In this document: one piece after another, positions 1 to 6,303 of the stretch
Position numbering within the stretch: position 1 is the stretch's first letter
Layout: each line of letters opens with the position of its first letter
Assembly: GCA_015222795.1 (NCBI GenBank)
Contig: JADFVY010000070.1
Coordinates: 1-17,060, forward strand
Direction of reading: 5' to 3'
Origin: Pseudomonadota bacterium
GTDB lineage: Bacteria; Pseudomonadota; Alphaproteobacteria; UBA8366; JADFVY01
DNA: 17,060 bases
The notes under the pieces: model-generated
Database searches by the model: none
Told to the model about the DNA's origin: nothing
The model's input: only the letters and a program-made list of their open reading frames with translations
Translations under genes and position numbers: made by a program

Positions 1-267
1 GCCCCGGACGACGGGTCGATAGTGGAGGCGTTGGTCGAACTGCGTACAGCCTCCCACTGGTCGACCATCCCGCTCTGGCCTCTTAATCGGTACGGTTGGC
101 TGGGATCGGCTGCGTTGTGGGCCTTGGCCATTGGAAGTTTCATGCTGAGTAGGTCGTATGCCCCGGACCTTACCACTCCGCTGGTAACGATTTATTTGGT
201 CTACGTCGTCTATTCCTGGGTTTGGCCACCACTGTTGAAGCGGTGGTTAAGGAGCAGAGGGTTCTGA
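1..267 (+). CDS. C-terminal part of an unrecognised membrane protein (5' end outside window)
   Basis: The frame is open from the first base and ends at TGA 265-267, giving 88 visible residues. An in-frame GTG lies at 22, but no Shine-Dalgarno can be judged and the frame stays open upstream, so a gene entering from the left is more likely. Two hydrophobic stretches are visible: one around a Leu/Ala/Trp-rich segment (about residues 37-50) and a second rich in Tyr, Val, Ile and Trp (about residues 62-77). The protein ends in a basic tail (KRWLRSRGF). It is therefore probably an integral membrane protein with a cytoplasmic C-terminus. Its stop overlaps the start of the AAA ATPase gene by one base (TGATG), so the two are probably co-transcribed and translationally coupled. 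I do not recognise the family and propose no function. Confidence 0.6.
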   Translation, partial: APDDGSIVEALVELRTASHWSTIPLWPLNRYGWLGSAALWALAIGSFMLSRSYAPDLTTPLVTIYLVYVVYSWVWPPLLKRWLRSRGF

Positions 268-1499
268 TGACGGAAAATATAGAGGAACTTGCCGACAAAC
301 TGCTGCGCGATCCGTTCGATTCGGCCGCGCGCGGGCGCTATGCCGTGGCCCTGTTCGAGGCCGGGGACTGGCAGGCCAGCCTGGAACAGTTTCGCCTGCT
401 GGCGCGCCAGGAGCCGTCGTCTTCCGCCGGACCGCTGGGGGCCGCGCGCTGCCTCCTTCGGATGGACAAATTGGCCGAGGCGCGGATGGACTTTGAGAAG
501 GCGAAACAATGCGCCGATTTCGAGGCGGACAGCGAGTTGGAAGCGGCCTTCGCCGATGGCCCGAAACCGGCGCTGCGGGTCGTGGATGGCGGGTCGGAGT
601 CGCGCGACGGGAACGCCGACATCGTGCCGATCTCGACCGCGCGCGAAACCCGGTTCGTCGATATCGTCGGCATGGAGGATCTGAAGAAGACGGTCAGGCT
701 TCGTATTATCGAACCTTTCCTGAAACCCGGCCTTTTCGCCAAGTTCAAAAAGAAAGCGGGCGGGGGACTCCTGCTGTACGGGCCGCCCGGATGTGGCAAA
801 ACCCTGATGGCGCGCGCCATCGCCACCGAATGTGATGCAACCTTCATCCCGGTAGGGATCAGCGACATTCTTTCCATGTGGATCGGGCAGAGCGAGGGTA
901 ACCTCGCGGCGCTGTTCGACAAGGCGCGATCCTATCGCCCGTCTGTGCTGTTCTTTGACGAGCTGGATGCGCTTGCCTACTCACGCTCCAAGGCGCAGTC
1001 CGACCATACGCGCTCCACCGTCAACGAGTTCCTGAACCAGCTCGACGGCATGGGGGGCGACAACGAGCATGTGCTGATCCTGGCTGCCACCAACATGCCC
1101 TGGGACGTGGACCCCGCAATGAAACGTCCCGGCCGATTCGACCGCTCGATCTTCGTGCCGCCGCCCGACGCCGCGGCACGGGCCGAGATGTTTCGAACCA
1201 AGCTGGTTGACGTGCCGATCGGCGAACTGGATTACCAGTCTCTGGCGAAGGTCTGCGAATATGCGTCGGGCGCGGATGTCGACGGCATTATCGACGAGGC
1301 CAAGGACCGGGTTCTGGCCGACATCATGGATGGCGGCGAGGAACGCGTTATAACCCAGCAGGACCTGCTGGCGGCCGCCGGCGAAATCGAACCCTCGACC
1401 ATGGACTGGCTGCGGACGGCCCGAAACCTGGTCAAATACGGCGGTGCCGATCGCTCCTACAAGGATGTCGATGCCTATTTGAAGAAAGTGCGACTGTAG
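267..1499 (+). CDS. TPR-containing AAA+ ATPase (Cdc48/Vps4-type AAA fold)
   Basis: A 410-residue protein. Residues 15-85 look like two degenerate TPR-type helical hairpins (A-V-A-L-F-E-A-G-D-W, then a similar L-A-E-A-R repeat). After a linker comes one classical AAA module: Walker A GPPGCGKT at 172-179, a pore-loop-like MWIG at 204-207 where KYVG is common, Walker B with D231-E232, sensor-1 Asn276, and RPGRFDR with the arginine fingers at 287-293. The C-terminal helical lid ends in a W-x-x-T-A-R-N segment near 381-387. The frame could begin at TTG 222, but ATG 267 overlaps the upstream stop and has a GGAG/AGAGG ribosome site at 251-260, so I chose 267. The likely role is ATP-driven remodelling of protein substrates recruited by the TPR part. 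The substrate is unknown. Its 3' end is convergent with the aor operon, 3 bases apart. Confidence 0.9.
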   Translation: MTENIEELADKLLRDPFDSAARGRYAVALFEAGDWQASLEQFRLLARQEPSSSAGPLGAARCLLRMDKLAEARMDFEKAKQCADFEADSELEAAFADGPKPALRVVDGGSESRDGNADIVPISTARETRFVDIVGMEDLKKTVRLRIIEPFLKPGLFAKFKKKAGGGLLLYGPPGCGKTLMARAIATECDATFIPVGISDILSMWIGQSEGNLAALFDKARSYRPSVLFFDELDALAYSRSKAQSDHTRSTVNEFLNQLDGMGGDNEHVLILAATNMPWDVDPAMKRPGRFDRSIFVPPPDAAARAEMFRTKLVDVPIGELDYQSLAKVCEYASGADVDGIIDEAKDRVLADIMDGGEERVITQQDLLAAAGEIEPSTMDWLRTARNLVKYGGADRSYKDVDAYLKKVRL

Positions 1500-1502
1500 C
1501 CT

Positions 1503-1748
1503 TCACCCGCCCTTCAGCGGGGGCACGATGGCGATGCGGTCGCCGTCCGACAGTTTGTGCGTGGTGCGCTTGTCCTTGGACACAGTCGAATCGTTGACGA
1601 TTACCAGATATGTTTCGTCGCCAGGCAGGCCCAGCCTGGTCATCAGGCTGGAGATTGTCGAGCCGTCCAGTAAATTGACCTCCATGCCGCTCGCGCTGCC
1701 GGGCACCAGTTTGGCCATCAGCCCGGACATTTTGACCGTCACCTTCAT
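1503..1748 (-). CDS. MoaD/ThiS-family sulfur carrier protein, last gene of the aor operon
   Basis: An 81-residue beta-grasp protein. It begins MKVTVKM, has the mid-protein VIVNDS segment typical of ubiquitin-like sulfur carriers, and ends in D-G-D-R-I-A-I-V-P-P-L-K-G-G. The terminal Gly80-Gly81 is the residue pair that is adenylated and thiocarboxylated in MoaD and ThiS. The frame extends upstream, but ATG 1748 overlaps the stop of the FAD oxidoreductase gene (ATGA, 1745-1748) and gives the usual family length, so I chose it. MoaD proteins donate sulfur for the dithiolene of molybdopterin. Lying directly behind a tungsten-type oxidoreductase, this copy is probably dedicated to the metal-pterin of that enzyme (inference). 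No MoaE or MoeB gene is visible in the window. A general ThiS-type role cannot be excluded from sequence alone. Confidence 0.88.
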   Translation of the reverse strand: MKVTVKMSGLMAKLVPGSASGMEVNLLDGSTISSLMTRLGLPGDETYLVIVNDSTVSKDKRTTHKLSDGDRIAIVPPLKGG

Positions 1749-3013
1749 CGAGGCATGCCCGGGTGGGCGCGCACGTTCTGGCCTTGCGCGCACTCCAGAT
1801 AGGCCTCCATGATCAGATGCGGGTTCTGCATCAGGCGGGCCTTCCAGGGGCCCAGTGGCGCCTTGGTCTGGATCAGGCCGCGCAGCACGCCCACATGTTG
1901 GGTCAGGCCCAGCGACAGCGAACCGATCAGCACGTTACCGTCGAATTCCAGGCGCAGATATTTGTAGGCGTCTTTGTCCTGAACCACGACCTGGTCGCCG
2001 CCCTTCACGCCCTGCCACAGGCCGTAGGACGCGGTGATCAGCCCCACCGTGTTCAACACGTTCATGATCAGGCTGCCGCGATAAGGCGTGTCGGCGCCCG
2101 CCATGTTGGCGGCGGCGATTCGGCCATGCTCGCTGGCGGTGGGCTGGATCGCGTGGACCATTTGTTCGCCGGTCGAGAAATCCGGCCCCTGCGCTACGTC
2201 GCCGGCGGCATAAATGCCGGGCTTGTTTGTCTGCAGGCGGTCGCTGACCAGTATGCCCTGGTCGGTTTCGATACCGCTGCCCTCCAGGAACTCGATATTG
2301 GGGCGCACGCCGGTGGCGCAGACCACCAGGTCTGCCTCCAGGCTGTTTCCGCCGACATCCAGTTTCAGGCCCTTGCCCGCGGCCTCGACGGATTGGACGG
2401 CGGTCGAGGTCAGCACCGTCACGCCCTTCGCCTCGCACCAGCGTTTGATCATCGCCGCGCCCGCATCGTCCATCATGCGCGGGAGCATGCGGTCTTCCAT
2501 CTCGACGACGGTCAACTCCACGCCGCGTGATGCCAGCGCCTCCAGCACGATACAGCCGATGAAGCCGGCGCCCATCAGGACGACCCTGGAACCCGGTTTC
2601 GTGCCGGCGGCGATGCGCCTTGCATCCGCCAGCGTCCAGCAGCTTACCACCCCGTCCAGGTCCATGCCGGGCACCGGCGGGCGGGCGGGGCGCGAACCGG
2701 TGGCGATCAGCAGGCGGTCATAGGAAAGGCTGTTGCCGTCTTCCAGCGTCACCTCGCCCTTGTCCGGCGAGACGGAAGCCACACGCCCCTGGCGAAGCTC
2801 GATACCCAGCGAGTCGTAATGGCGCTCGCCATGGCGCAGATGCGTCCCTTCCTCGCCGACATCCTCGGCCAGCAGGTAGGGCAGAGCCATCCGGGAATAG
2901 GGCGCCTCGGCCTCGCCGCAGACCAGTGTGACGGAGGCCCCGGGGTCGGCGCGGCGCAGCGTTTCCGCCGCGATTACCCCGGCCGGCCCGGCGCCAAGAA
3001 CGACATGCTTCAT
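1745..3013 (-). CDS. aorC: FAD-dependent NAD(P)H oxidoreductase subunit (AorC-like)
   Basis: A 422-residue two-dinucleotide-binding-domain flavoprotein of the pyridine nucleotide-disulfide reductase fold. The FAD-binding GAGPAG is at residues 7-12, a second Rossmann GAGFIG for NAD(P)H at 148-153, an ATGSRP segment lies between them, and the second FAD contact AAGD ends at Asp272. A C-terminal domain of about 120 residues follows. The PYSRMALPYLL stretch near 40-55 lacks the redox cysteine of NADH oxidases and CoA-disulfide reductases, so the protein resembles electron-transfer flavoproteins such as the NirB or rubredoxin-reductase type. ATG 3013 overlaps the stop of the catalytic-subunit gene (ATGA, 3010-3013); the longer open frame to 3346 lies inside that gene and is not used. 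The expected role is to exchange electrons between the iron-sulfur subunit and NAD(P). The symbol rests on operon resemblance to Aromatoleum aorABC. Confidence 0.9.
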   Translation of the reverse strand: MKHVVLGAGPAGVIAAETLRRADPGASVTLVCGEAEAPYSRMALPYLLAEDVGEEGTHLRHGERHYDSLGIELRQGRVASVSPDKGEVTLEDGNSLSYDRLLIATGSRPARPPVPGMDLDGVVSCWTLADARRIAAGTKPGSRVVLMGAGFIGCIVLEALASRGVELTVVEMEDRMLPRMMDDAGAAMIKRWCEAKGVTVLTSTAVQSVEAAGKGLKLDVGGNSLEADLVVCATGVRPNIEFLEGSGIETDQGILVSDRLQTNKPGIYAAGDVAQGPDFSTGEQMVHAIQPTASEHGRIAAANMAGADTPYRGSLIMNVLNTVGLITASYGLWQGVKGGDQVVVQDKDAYKYLRLEFDGNVLIGSLSLGLTQHVGVLRGLIQTKAPLGPWKARLMQNPHLIMEAYLECAQGQNVRAHPGMPR

Positions 3014-4842
3014 CTCGACTCCAGGCCCAGTCGGCTCAGCGTCTCGGTGGTCGGCTCGCCTTCCTTGTTCCAGCCCCGGTATTCGTAATATTCCGGCAGC
3101 ATCTTGGGCAGTTCGCTGACATGGCCCTTGGCCGTGCCCGTGGGCGCGGGGGTTTCCAGCATGCGCGGCGGCAGCGTGTCGTCGGCCGCCGTGATGCCGG
3201 CTTCCAGATTGAACATGCGCTCCAGGTTCCAGACGCGCTCGCCGATCTGCAACAGTCGCTCTTCGCTCCAGTCGTCGCCTTCGCAGGCCGCCGCAATCTG
3301 TTTCTGGAATTCCGGCGCGCCCCAGGCGCAGGTGGTGAACAGGCACAGCCCGGTCGAGTCGATCATTGCAACCATGTCCTGCGAATCCTTGCAGGGTTTG
3401 GCCTTTCCGTTGCCTGACACGTCCTCCATATCCTCGGCGAATACGTCATGCTTCAGATGGCAGGCGCCGCGGTTGCTGGTGGCAAAGCCCAGGCCCATGC
3501 CCTGCAGGGCGCGCGAGTCATACCCCGCGAACTCCTGGCCCTTCACCGACATGGACAGTTCCGGGTGGCCGTACTTCTCGCACATCAGCTTGGAGCCCAT
3601 GCCCAGAATCGCTCCGAAACCTTCATTTTTCCCGGTCTTGTCGGCCATGATGGTCAGGGCCTCGGCATTGCCGAAGCTCAAATCCACGCCGTCGGTGTCG
3701 TCCTTGGTGATGACGCCCATCTCATACAGCTCCATGGCCGCGGCCAGGGTGGCGCCGAAGGAGATCGGGTCGATCCCGTGCTCGTTGGTCGAGAAGGCGC
3801 CATAGGTCAGCGCATCGATGTCGTCGATTTTCAACATCGGCCCGAAGGCGTAGGCGGTCTCGTATTCCAGTCCGCCCGAGGCATGCCGGTATTCCGGCTT
3901 GTTGACGATCGAGAAATGCTCGCCATGAATATGGGCGATGCGCCCGCAGGCGATGGTGCAACCGAAACAGGCCTTGTTGGTCAGCAGGTTCTTGTGCCCG
4001 TCGGGGCCGACCGCGACGGCGGCGGCGGGGTTAATCTTGCTGGTGCCCTCGAACTGGACCTCGTTAAAGTTTCGGGTCGGCAGGCCGCCGAATTCCTCCA
4101 TGGCGTCGATCATGTCGTTGGTGCCGAGTTCGGTCAGCCCCTTGCGGCCCGAATTTTCGGCCAGTAACGCGTGGGTTTCCTTGACGGCGGCCATGAACGC
4201 CTTGGGGTCCTTGACGCGCACGCCCTTGGTGCCGTGTATGGCAATGGCCTTCAGGTTCTTCGAACCCATCACCGCGCCGACGCCCGAACGCCCGGCCGCA
4301 CGGTGCAGGTCGTTGACGACGCAGGCATAGCGCACGCCCTTTTCGCCGGCCTCGCCGATCGAGGCTACCTTCAGCAGCGGGTTCTGGTGCTTGGATTTGA
4401 TATGTTCCTCGGTATTCCAGACGGTGGTGCCCCAGATATCGTCGGCCGGCAGGATTTCCACATTATCGTCGATGATGTGCAGATAGACCGGTTTGGGCGA
4501 TTTGCCCTCCAGAATGATCATGTCGTAGCCGGCGAATTTCATCTCGGCGCCGAACTTTCCGCCGGAGTTGGAACAGGCGATGACGTTGGTCAGTGGCCCT
4601 TTGGTGACCACCGCATAGCGCCCGCTGGTCGAGGCCATGGTGCCGGTCAGCGGCCCGGTGGCGAAGATCAGCATGTTTTCGGGGGCCATCGGGTCCGTCT
4701 TGGGATCCATGCCTTCATAAAGATACTTGGTCGCCAATCCGCGCTCGCCCAGATAATCGTTGGCCCATTCCATGTTTAACGGTTCGATCGCGGCCGTGCC
4801 CTCGGTCAGGTTCACCCGCAGGATCTGTTTTTGCCATCCCAT
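3010..4842 (-). CDS. aorB: Tungsten-type aldehyde:ferredoxin oxidoreductase family catalytic subunit (AorB-like)
   Basis: A 610-residue protein of normal length for the AOR family, beginning MGWQKQILRVNLT. An N-terminal beta domain contains the F-A-T-G-P-L-T-G-T and S-N-S-G-G segments near the metal-pterin, then A-G-R-S-G-V-G-A-V-M-G-S-K-N-L-K. The [4Fe-4S] ligands are C292-x2-C295-x3-C299 plus Cys500, and Cys500 lies in the pterin-binding D495-S-T-G-L-C motif. These positions are close to the known Pyrococcus AOR ligands (288, 291, 295, 494). A second pterin-contact motif D-P-I-S-F-G and an E-Y-E-T at 326-329 are present. His462 in G-A-C-H-L is a plausible active-site histidine. The family oxidises aldehydes to carboxylic acids using tungsten bis-pterin. 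Substrate range cannot be read from sequence. The protein is cytoplasmic, as no signal peptide is visible. GGAG lies 8 bases before ATG 4842, 12 bases behind the ferredoxin gene. Confidence 0.95.
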   Translation of the reverse strand: MGWQKQILRVNLTEGTAAIEPLNMEWANDYLGERGLATKYLYEGMDPKTDPMAPENMLIFATGPLTGTMASTSGRYAVVTKGPLTNVIACSNSGGKFGAEMKFAGYDMIILEGKSPKPVYLHIIDDNVEILPADDIWGTTVWNTEEHIKSKHQNPLLKVASIGEAGEKGVRYACVVNDLHRAAGRSGVGAVMGSKNLKAIAIHGTKGVRVKDPKAFMAAVKETHALLAENSGRKGLTELGTNDMIDAMEEFGGLPTRNFNEVQFEGTSKINPAAAVAVGPDGHKNLLTNKACFGCTIACGRIAHIHGEHFSIVNKPEYRHASGGLEYETAYAFGPMLKIDDIDALTYGAFSTNEHGIDPISFGATLAAAMELYEMGVITKDDTDGVDLSFGNAEALTIMADKTGKNEGFGAILGMGSKLMCEKYGHPELSMSVKGQEFAGYDSRALQGMGLGFATSNRGACHLKHDVFAEDMEDVSGNGKAKPCKDSQDMVAMIDSTGLCLFTTCAWGAPEFQKQIAAACEGDDWSEERLLQIGERVWNLERMFNLEAGITAADDTLPPRMLETPAPTGTAKGHVSELPKMLPEYYEYRGWNKEGEPTTETLSRLGLESR

Positions 4843-4854
4843 ATCGCTAACTCC

Positions 4855-5328
4855 TTAACTCTGGGTCTGGGCATGCGTGCGCACGGCCCATTCCTGCATG
4901 CGTCCATATCCGGTCCAGCCCGAATCCACGTATGTAATTGCGCCGGTCGGGCAGGCGTCCGCGCATTGCGGGTCGCCGCTGCACAGATCGCATTTGGCGA
5001 CCTTGCCGTTATCCGGATTGTAATTGATGGTGCCGAACGGGCAGGCGATGGTGCAGACCTTGCAGCCGACGCAGGTGGTCTCGTTCACCTCCATGGCGCC
5101 GGTCTCCATATTCTTGGTGATCGCCTCCACCGGACAGGCATGCAGGCACCAGGCCTCGGCGCATTGCGTACAGGTATATGGAATGGATCGCGCGCCATGT
5201 TCGAATTCGAAAATCTTGATGCGCGAGCGCGCCGGATTGAACGCGCCCGTATGCTCGGCCGAACAGGCCATCTCGCATTGCAGGCAACTGGTGCATTTTT
5301 CTGGATCGATTAACAGCGACTTCTGCAA
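4855..5328 (-). CDS. aorA: Ferredoxin-like subunit with four [4Fe-4S] clusters (AorA-like)
   Basis: A 157-residue electron-transfer protein with sixteen cysteines in four groups: C12/15/18/22, C53/56/61/65, C86/89/92/96 and C113/116/122/126. This is the HycB/DmsB/CooF pattern of four cubane clusters. No signal peptide is visible, so it is probably cytoplasmic. The start is a TTG at 5328. It is supported by a strong Shine-Dalgarno (AGGGAGG, 5334-5340) five bases away and by the absence of an ATG before the first cluster motif. It is the first gene of the operon and precedes the catalytic subunit by 12 bases. In the A. aromaticum enzyme the small subunit with four Fe-S clusters links the tungsten subunit to the FAD subunit, and the same role is inferred here. 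A subunit of another oxidoreductase is less likely given this position. Confidence 0.92.
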   Translation of the reverse strand: MQKSLLIDPEKCTSCLQCEMACSAEHTGAFNPARSRIKIFEFEHGARSIPYTCTQCAEAWCLHACPVEAITKNMETGAMEVNETTCVGCKVCTIACPFGTINYNPDNGKVAKCDLCSGDPQCADACPTGAITYVDSGWTGYGRMQEWAVRTHAQTQS

Positions 5329-5341
5329 TTCTGCCTCCCTG

Positions 5342-5371
5342 AAAAAATGGGATCACCATGTCCGGTGACCC
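5342..5371 (-). terminator. Intrinsic terminator or attenuator directly ahead of the aor operon
   Basis: Read on the minus strand, GGGTCACC (5371-5364) pairs with GGTGATCCC (5357-5349) around a six-base loop GGACAT. This makes an 8-bp stem with one bulged T, followed by ATTTTTT (5348-5342). It lies about 60 bases after the stop of the small gene at 5431, so it could end that transcript. However, its U-tract ends one base before the Shine-Dalgarno of the ferredoxin gene, leaving no room for a separate aor promoter downstream. The aor mRNA must therefore read through it, which makes a regulatory (attenuator) role possible. The plus strand would have an A-run before the hairpin and no T-run after it, so the signal is strand-specific. 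Confidence 0.7.
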
Positions 5372-5430
5372 CCGAAATACTCAAGCTGCGATGAGAGCAA
5401 ATCCCGGCGCAATGCGCAAGCGTGTATCGC

Positions 5431-5709
5431 CTACAAATATATCGATTCGCCCAACACCGCCTTCCGCGCGTTCCATTCGGACCTGGATAGAACGGCTATG
5501 CCATGTTGTTCGACCAGACGGTCGAGCGCGCCTTCGCGTTTTTCCCGATAGCGGGTGAGTTGGCCTTCGCCGGAGTGAACGATCAGATCGCCGTTGCCCG
5601 GCACGGTGCGCAGGGCGGCCGCCGCGCCGGCGGGGCTCATTACCGTCAGCATTCTCGCCCAGCCATGCGTGAAACCGAAAAAGCCGAACAGTTCTGGAGT
5701 CTGGTTCAT
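5431..5709 (-). CDS. Small hypothetical protein upstream of the aor operon
   Basis: A 92-residue frame with the same GC-rich third-position bias as its neighbours, which argues for a real gene over a shadow; the overlapping plus-strand frames encode Arg/Ala-rich text without recognisable features. It starts MNQTPELFGFFGF, has an Ala-rich patch (AGAAAALR, near 27-34), a mixed-charge middle (RYREKREGALDRL) and ends GESIYL. No cysteine, signal peptide or membrane segment is visible. No clear Shine-Dalgarno precedes ATG 5709. An internal ATG at 5652 after GGGCGAGA is an alternative start, giving 73 residues. I do not recognise the family. It is on the same strand as the aor genes, separated from them by about 100 bases containing the terminator-like hairpin, so a leader-gene or regulatory relation is possible but unproven. 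Confidence 0.55.
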   Translation of the reverse strand: MNQTPELFGFFGFTHGWARMLTVMSPAGAAAALRTVPGNGDLIVHSGEGQLTRYREKREGALDRLVEQHGIAVLSRSEWNARKAVLGESIYL

Positions 5710-5808
5710 TGGGGATACTTACTTATTTTTACGGAATTCTAGTCCCGATAGGCCAATGCCGCCAGCCATGCACGCCAATTGTCGCACTGCAACAAATTCT
5801 ACGCGAAC

Positions 5809-5828
5809 ATAGCGAAAACATTAGCTAT
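5809..5828. promoter_or_regulatory. Inverted repeat ATAGC-N10-GCTAT upstream of the nuo promoter (possible operator)
   Basis: Perfect 5-base arms ATAGC (5809-5813) and GCTAT (5824-5828) have their centre about one helical turn and a half upstream of the proposed -35 box. The spacing would suit a dimeric activator or repressor. The arms are short, however, and such repeats arise by chance, so this is only a candidate site in the shared region between nuoA and the divergent small gene. Confidence 0.2.
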
Positions 5829-5835
5829 TTCATCT

Positions 5836-5864
5836 TTGCAATGGCGGCAGGGGAGTCTTATAGT
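5836..5864 (+). promoter_or_regulatory. Sigma70-like promoter for the nuo operon
   Basis: TTGCAA (5836-5841) and TATAGT (5859-5864) are separated by exactly 17 bases. They match the -35 consensus at four of six and the -10 consensus at five of six positions. Transcription would start near 5871, giving an untranslated leader of about 67 bases before nuoA ATG 5938. The region 5710-5937 holds no other gene that I support. It also contains the inverted repeat at 5809-5828 and would have to contain the promoter of the divergent small gene, for which no clear boxes are seen. Confidence 0.55.
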
Positions 5865-5937
5865 GCCGCCGCTGTCGGGGTTCTCCGAACGGCGAATCGA
5901 ATGAAACTGGACAAGCGAGGGATTCAAAGGGCGTTCC

Positions 5938-6303
5938 ATGGAAGAACTGCTGCGCGAATATCTGGCGATTCTGATTTTCCTGATCATTGCGGTTACGATC
6001 GCAGTGGTGCTGCCGATTGTCAGTTGGGTTATTGCCAGACAGAACCCAGACTCGGAAAAACTATCTGCCTTCGAATGCGGTTTTGAGGCGTTTGACGATG
6101 CGCGCCAGCGCTTCGATGTGCGGTTCTACCTAGTCGCCATCCTGTTTATCATCATCGACCTCGACCTCGCCTTTCTTTATCCCTACGCGGTAGCGAACGA
6201 TTCTCTGGGCCTGTTCGGATTCTGGTCGCTGGTCGTCTTCCTCGCCGTTTTCCTGATCGGCTTTATATATGAGTGGCGCATGGGGGCCCTGGAATGGGAG
6301 TGA
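5938..6303 (+). CDS. nuoA: NADH-quinone oxidoreductase subunit A
   Basis: A 121-residue membrane subunit of proton-pumping complex I. There are three hydrophobic helices, at about 7-33, 63-82 and 93-112. The loop between helices 1 and 2 carries the conserved F-E-C-G-F-E motif with Cys47, which lines the quinone-channel entrance. The helix-2 acidic pair appears as D74-L-D76, where E. coli has Asp and Glu. ATG 5938 follows AAAGGG (5926-5931) at a spacing of six. This is the first gene of the nuo operon, behind the proposed promoter at 5836-5864. Its stop lies within the start region of nuoB, giving a short overlap. Confidence 0.97.
   Translation: MEELLREYLAILIFLIIAVTIAVVLPIVSWVIARQNPDSEKLSAFECGFEAFDDARQRFDVRFYLVAILFIIIDLDLAFLYPYAVANDSLGLFGFWSLVVFLAVFLIGFIYEWRMGALEWE

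Noticed and set aside
1..264. Foreign origin of the left-end membrane gene, suggested by a few rare-looking codons (TTA, AGG, AGA) near its end
   Set aside because: Its GC content is only slightly lower than that of its neighbours, and hydrophobic segments lower GC by themselves; the evidence is too thin.
1506..1521. CCCGC-N6-GCGGG hairpin just after the AAA ATPase stop
   Set aside because: The stem has only five pairs and no T-run on either strand. The bases encode the conserved Pro-Leu-Lys-Gly-Gly end of the MoaD-like protein, which explains the repeat.
3014..3346. N-terminal extension of the FAD oxidoreductase frame
   Set aside because: The extension overlaps the catalytic-subunit gene and gives Arg-rich text. 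The ATGA junction at 3010-3013 and the Rossmann motif right after Met mark the true start.
1763..4779. Long plus-strand open frames opposite the aor genes (for example 1763-2530, 3104-3805, 3448-4167, 4171-4779)
   Set aside because: They mirror GC-rich codons of recognised genes on the other strand, have His/Arg/Gly-rich text with no domain, and lack ribosome sites.
5901..6086. Upstream ORF starting at ATG 5901 in the nuo leader and running into nuoA
   Set aside because: No ribosome site, an unconvincing product and full overlap with nuoA in another frame.
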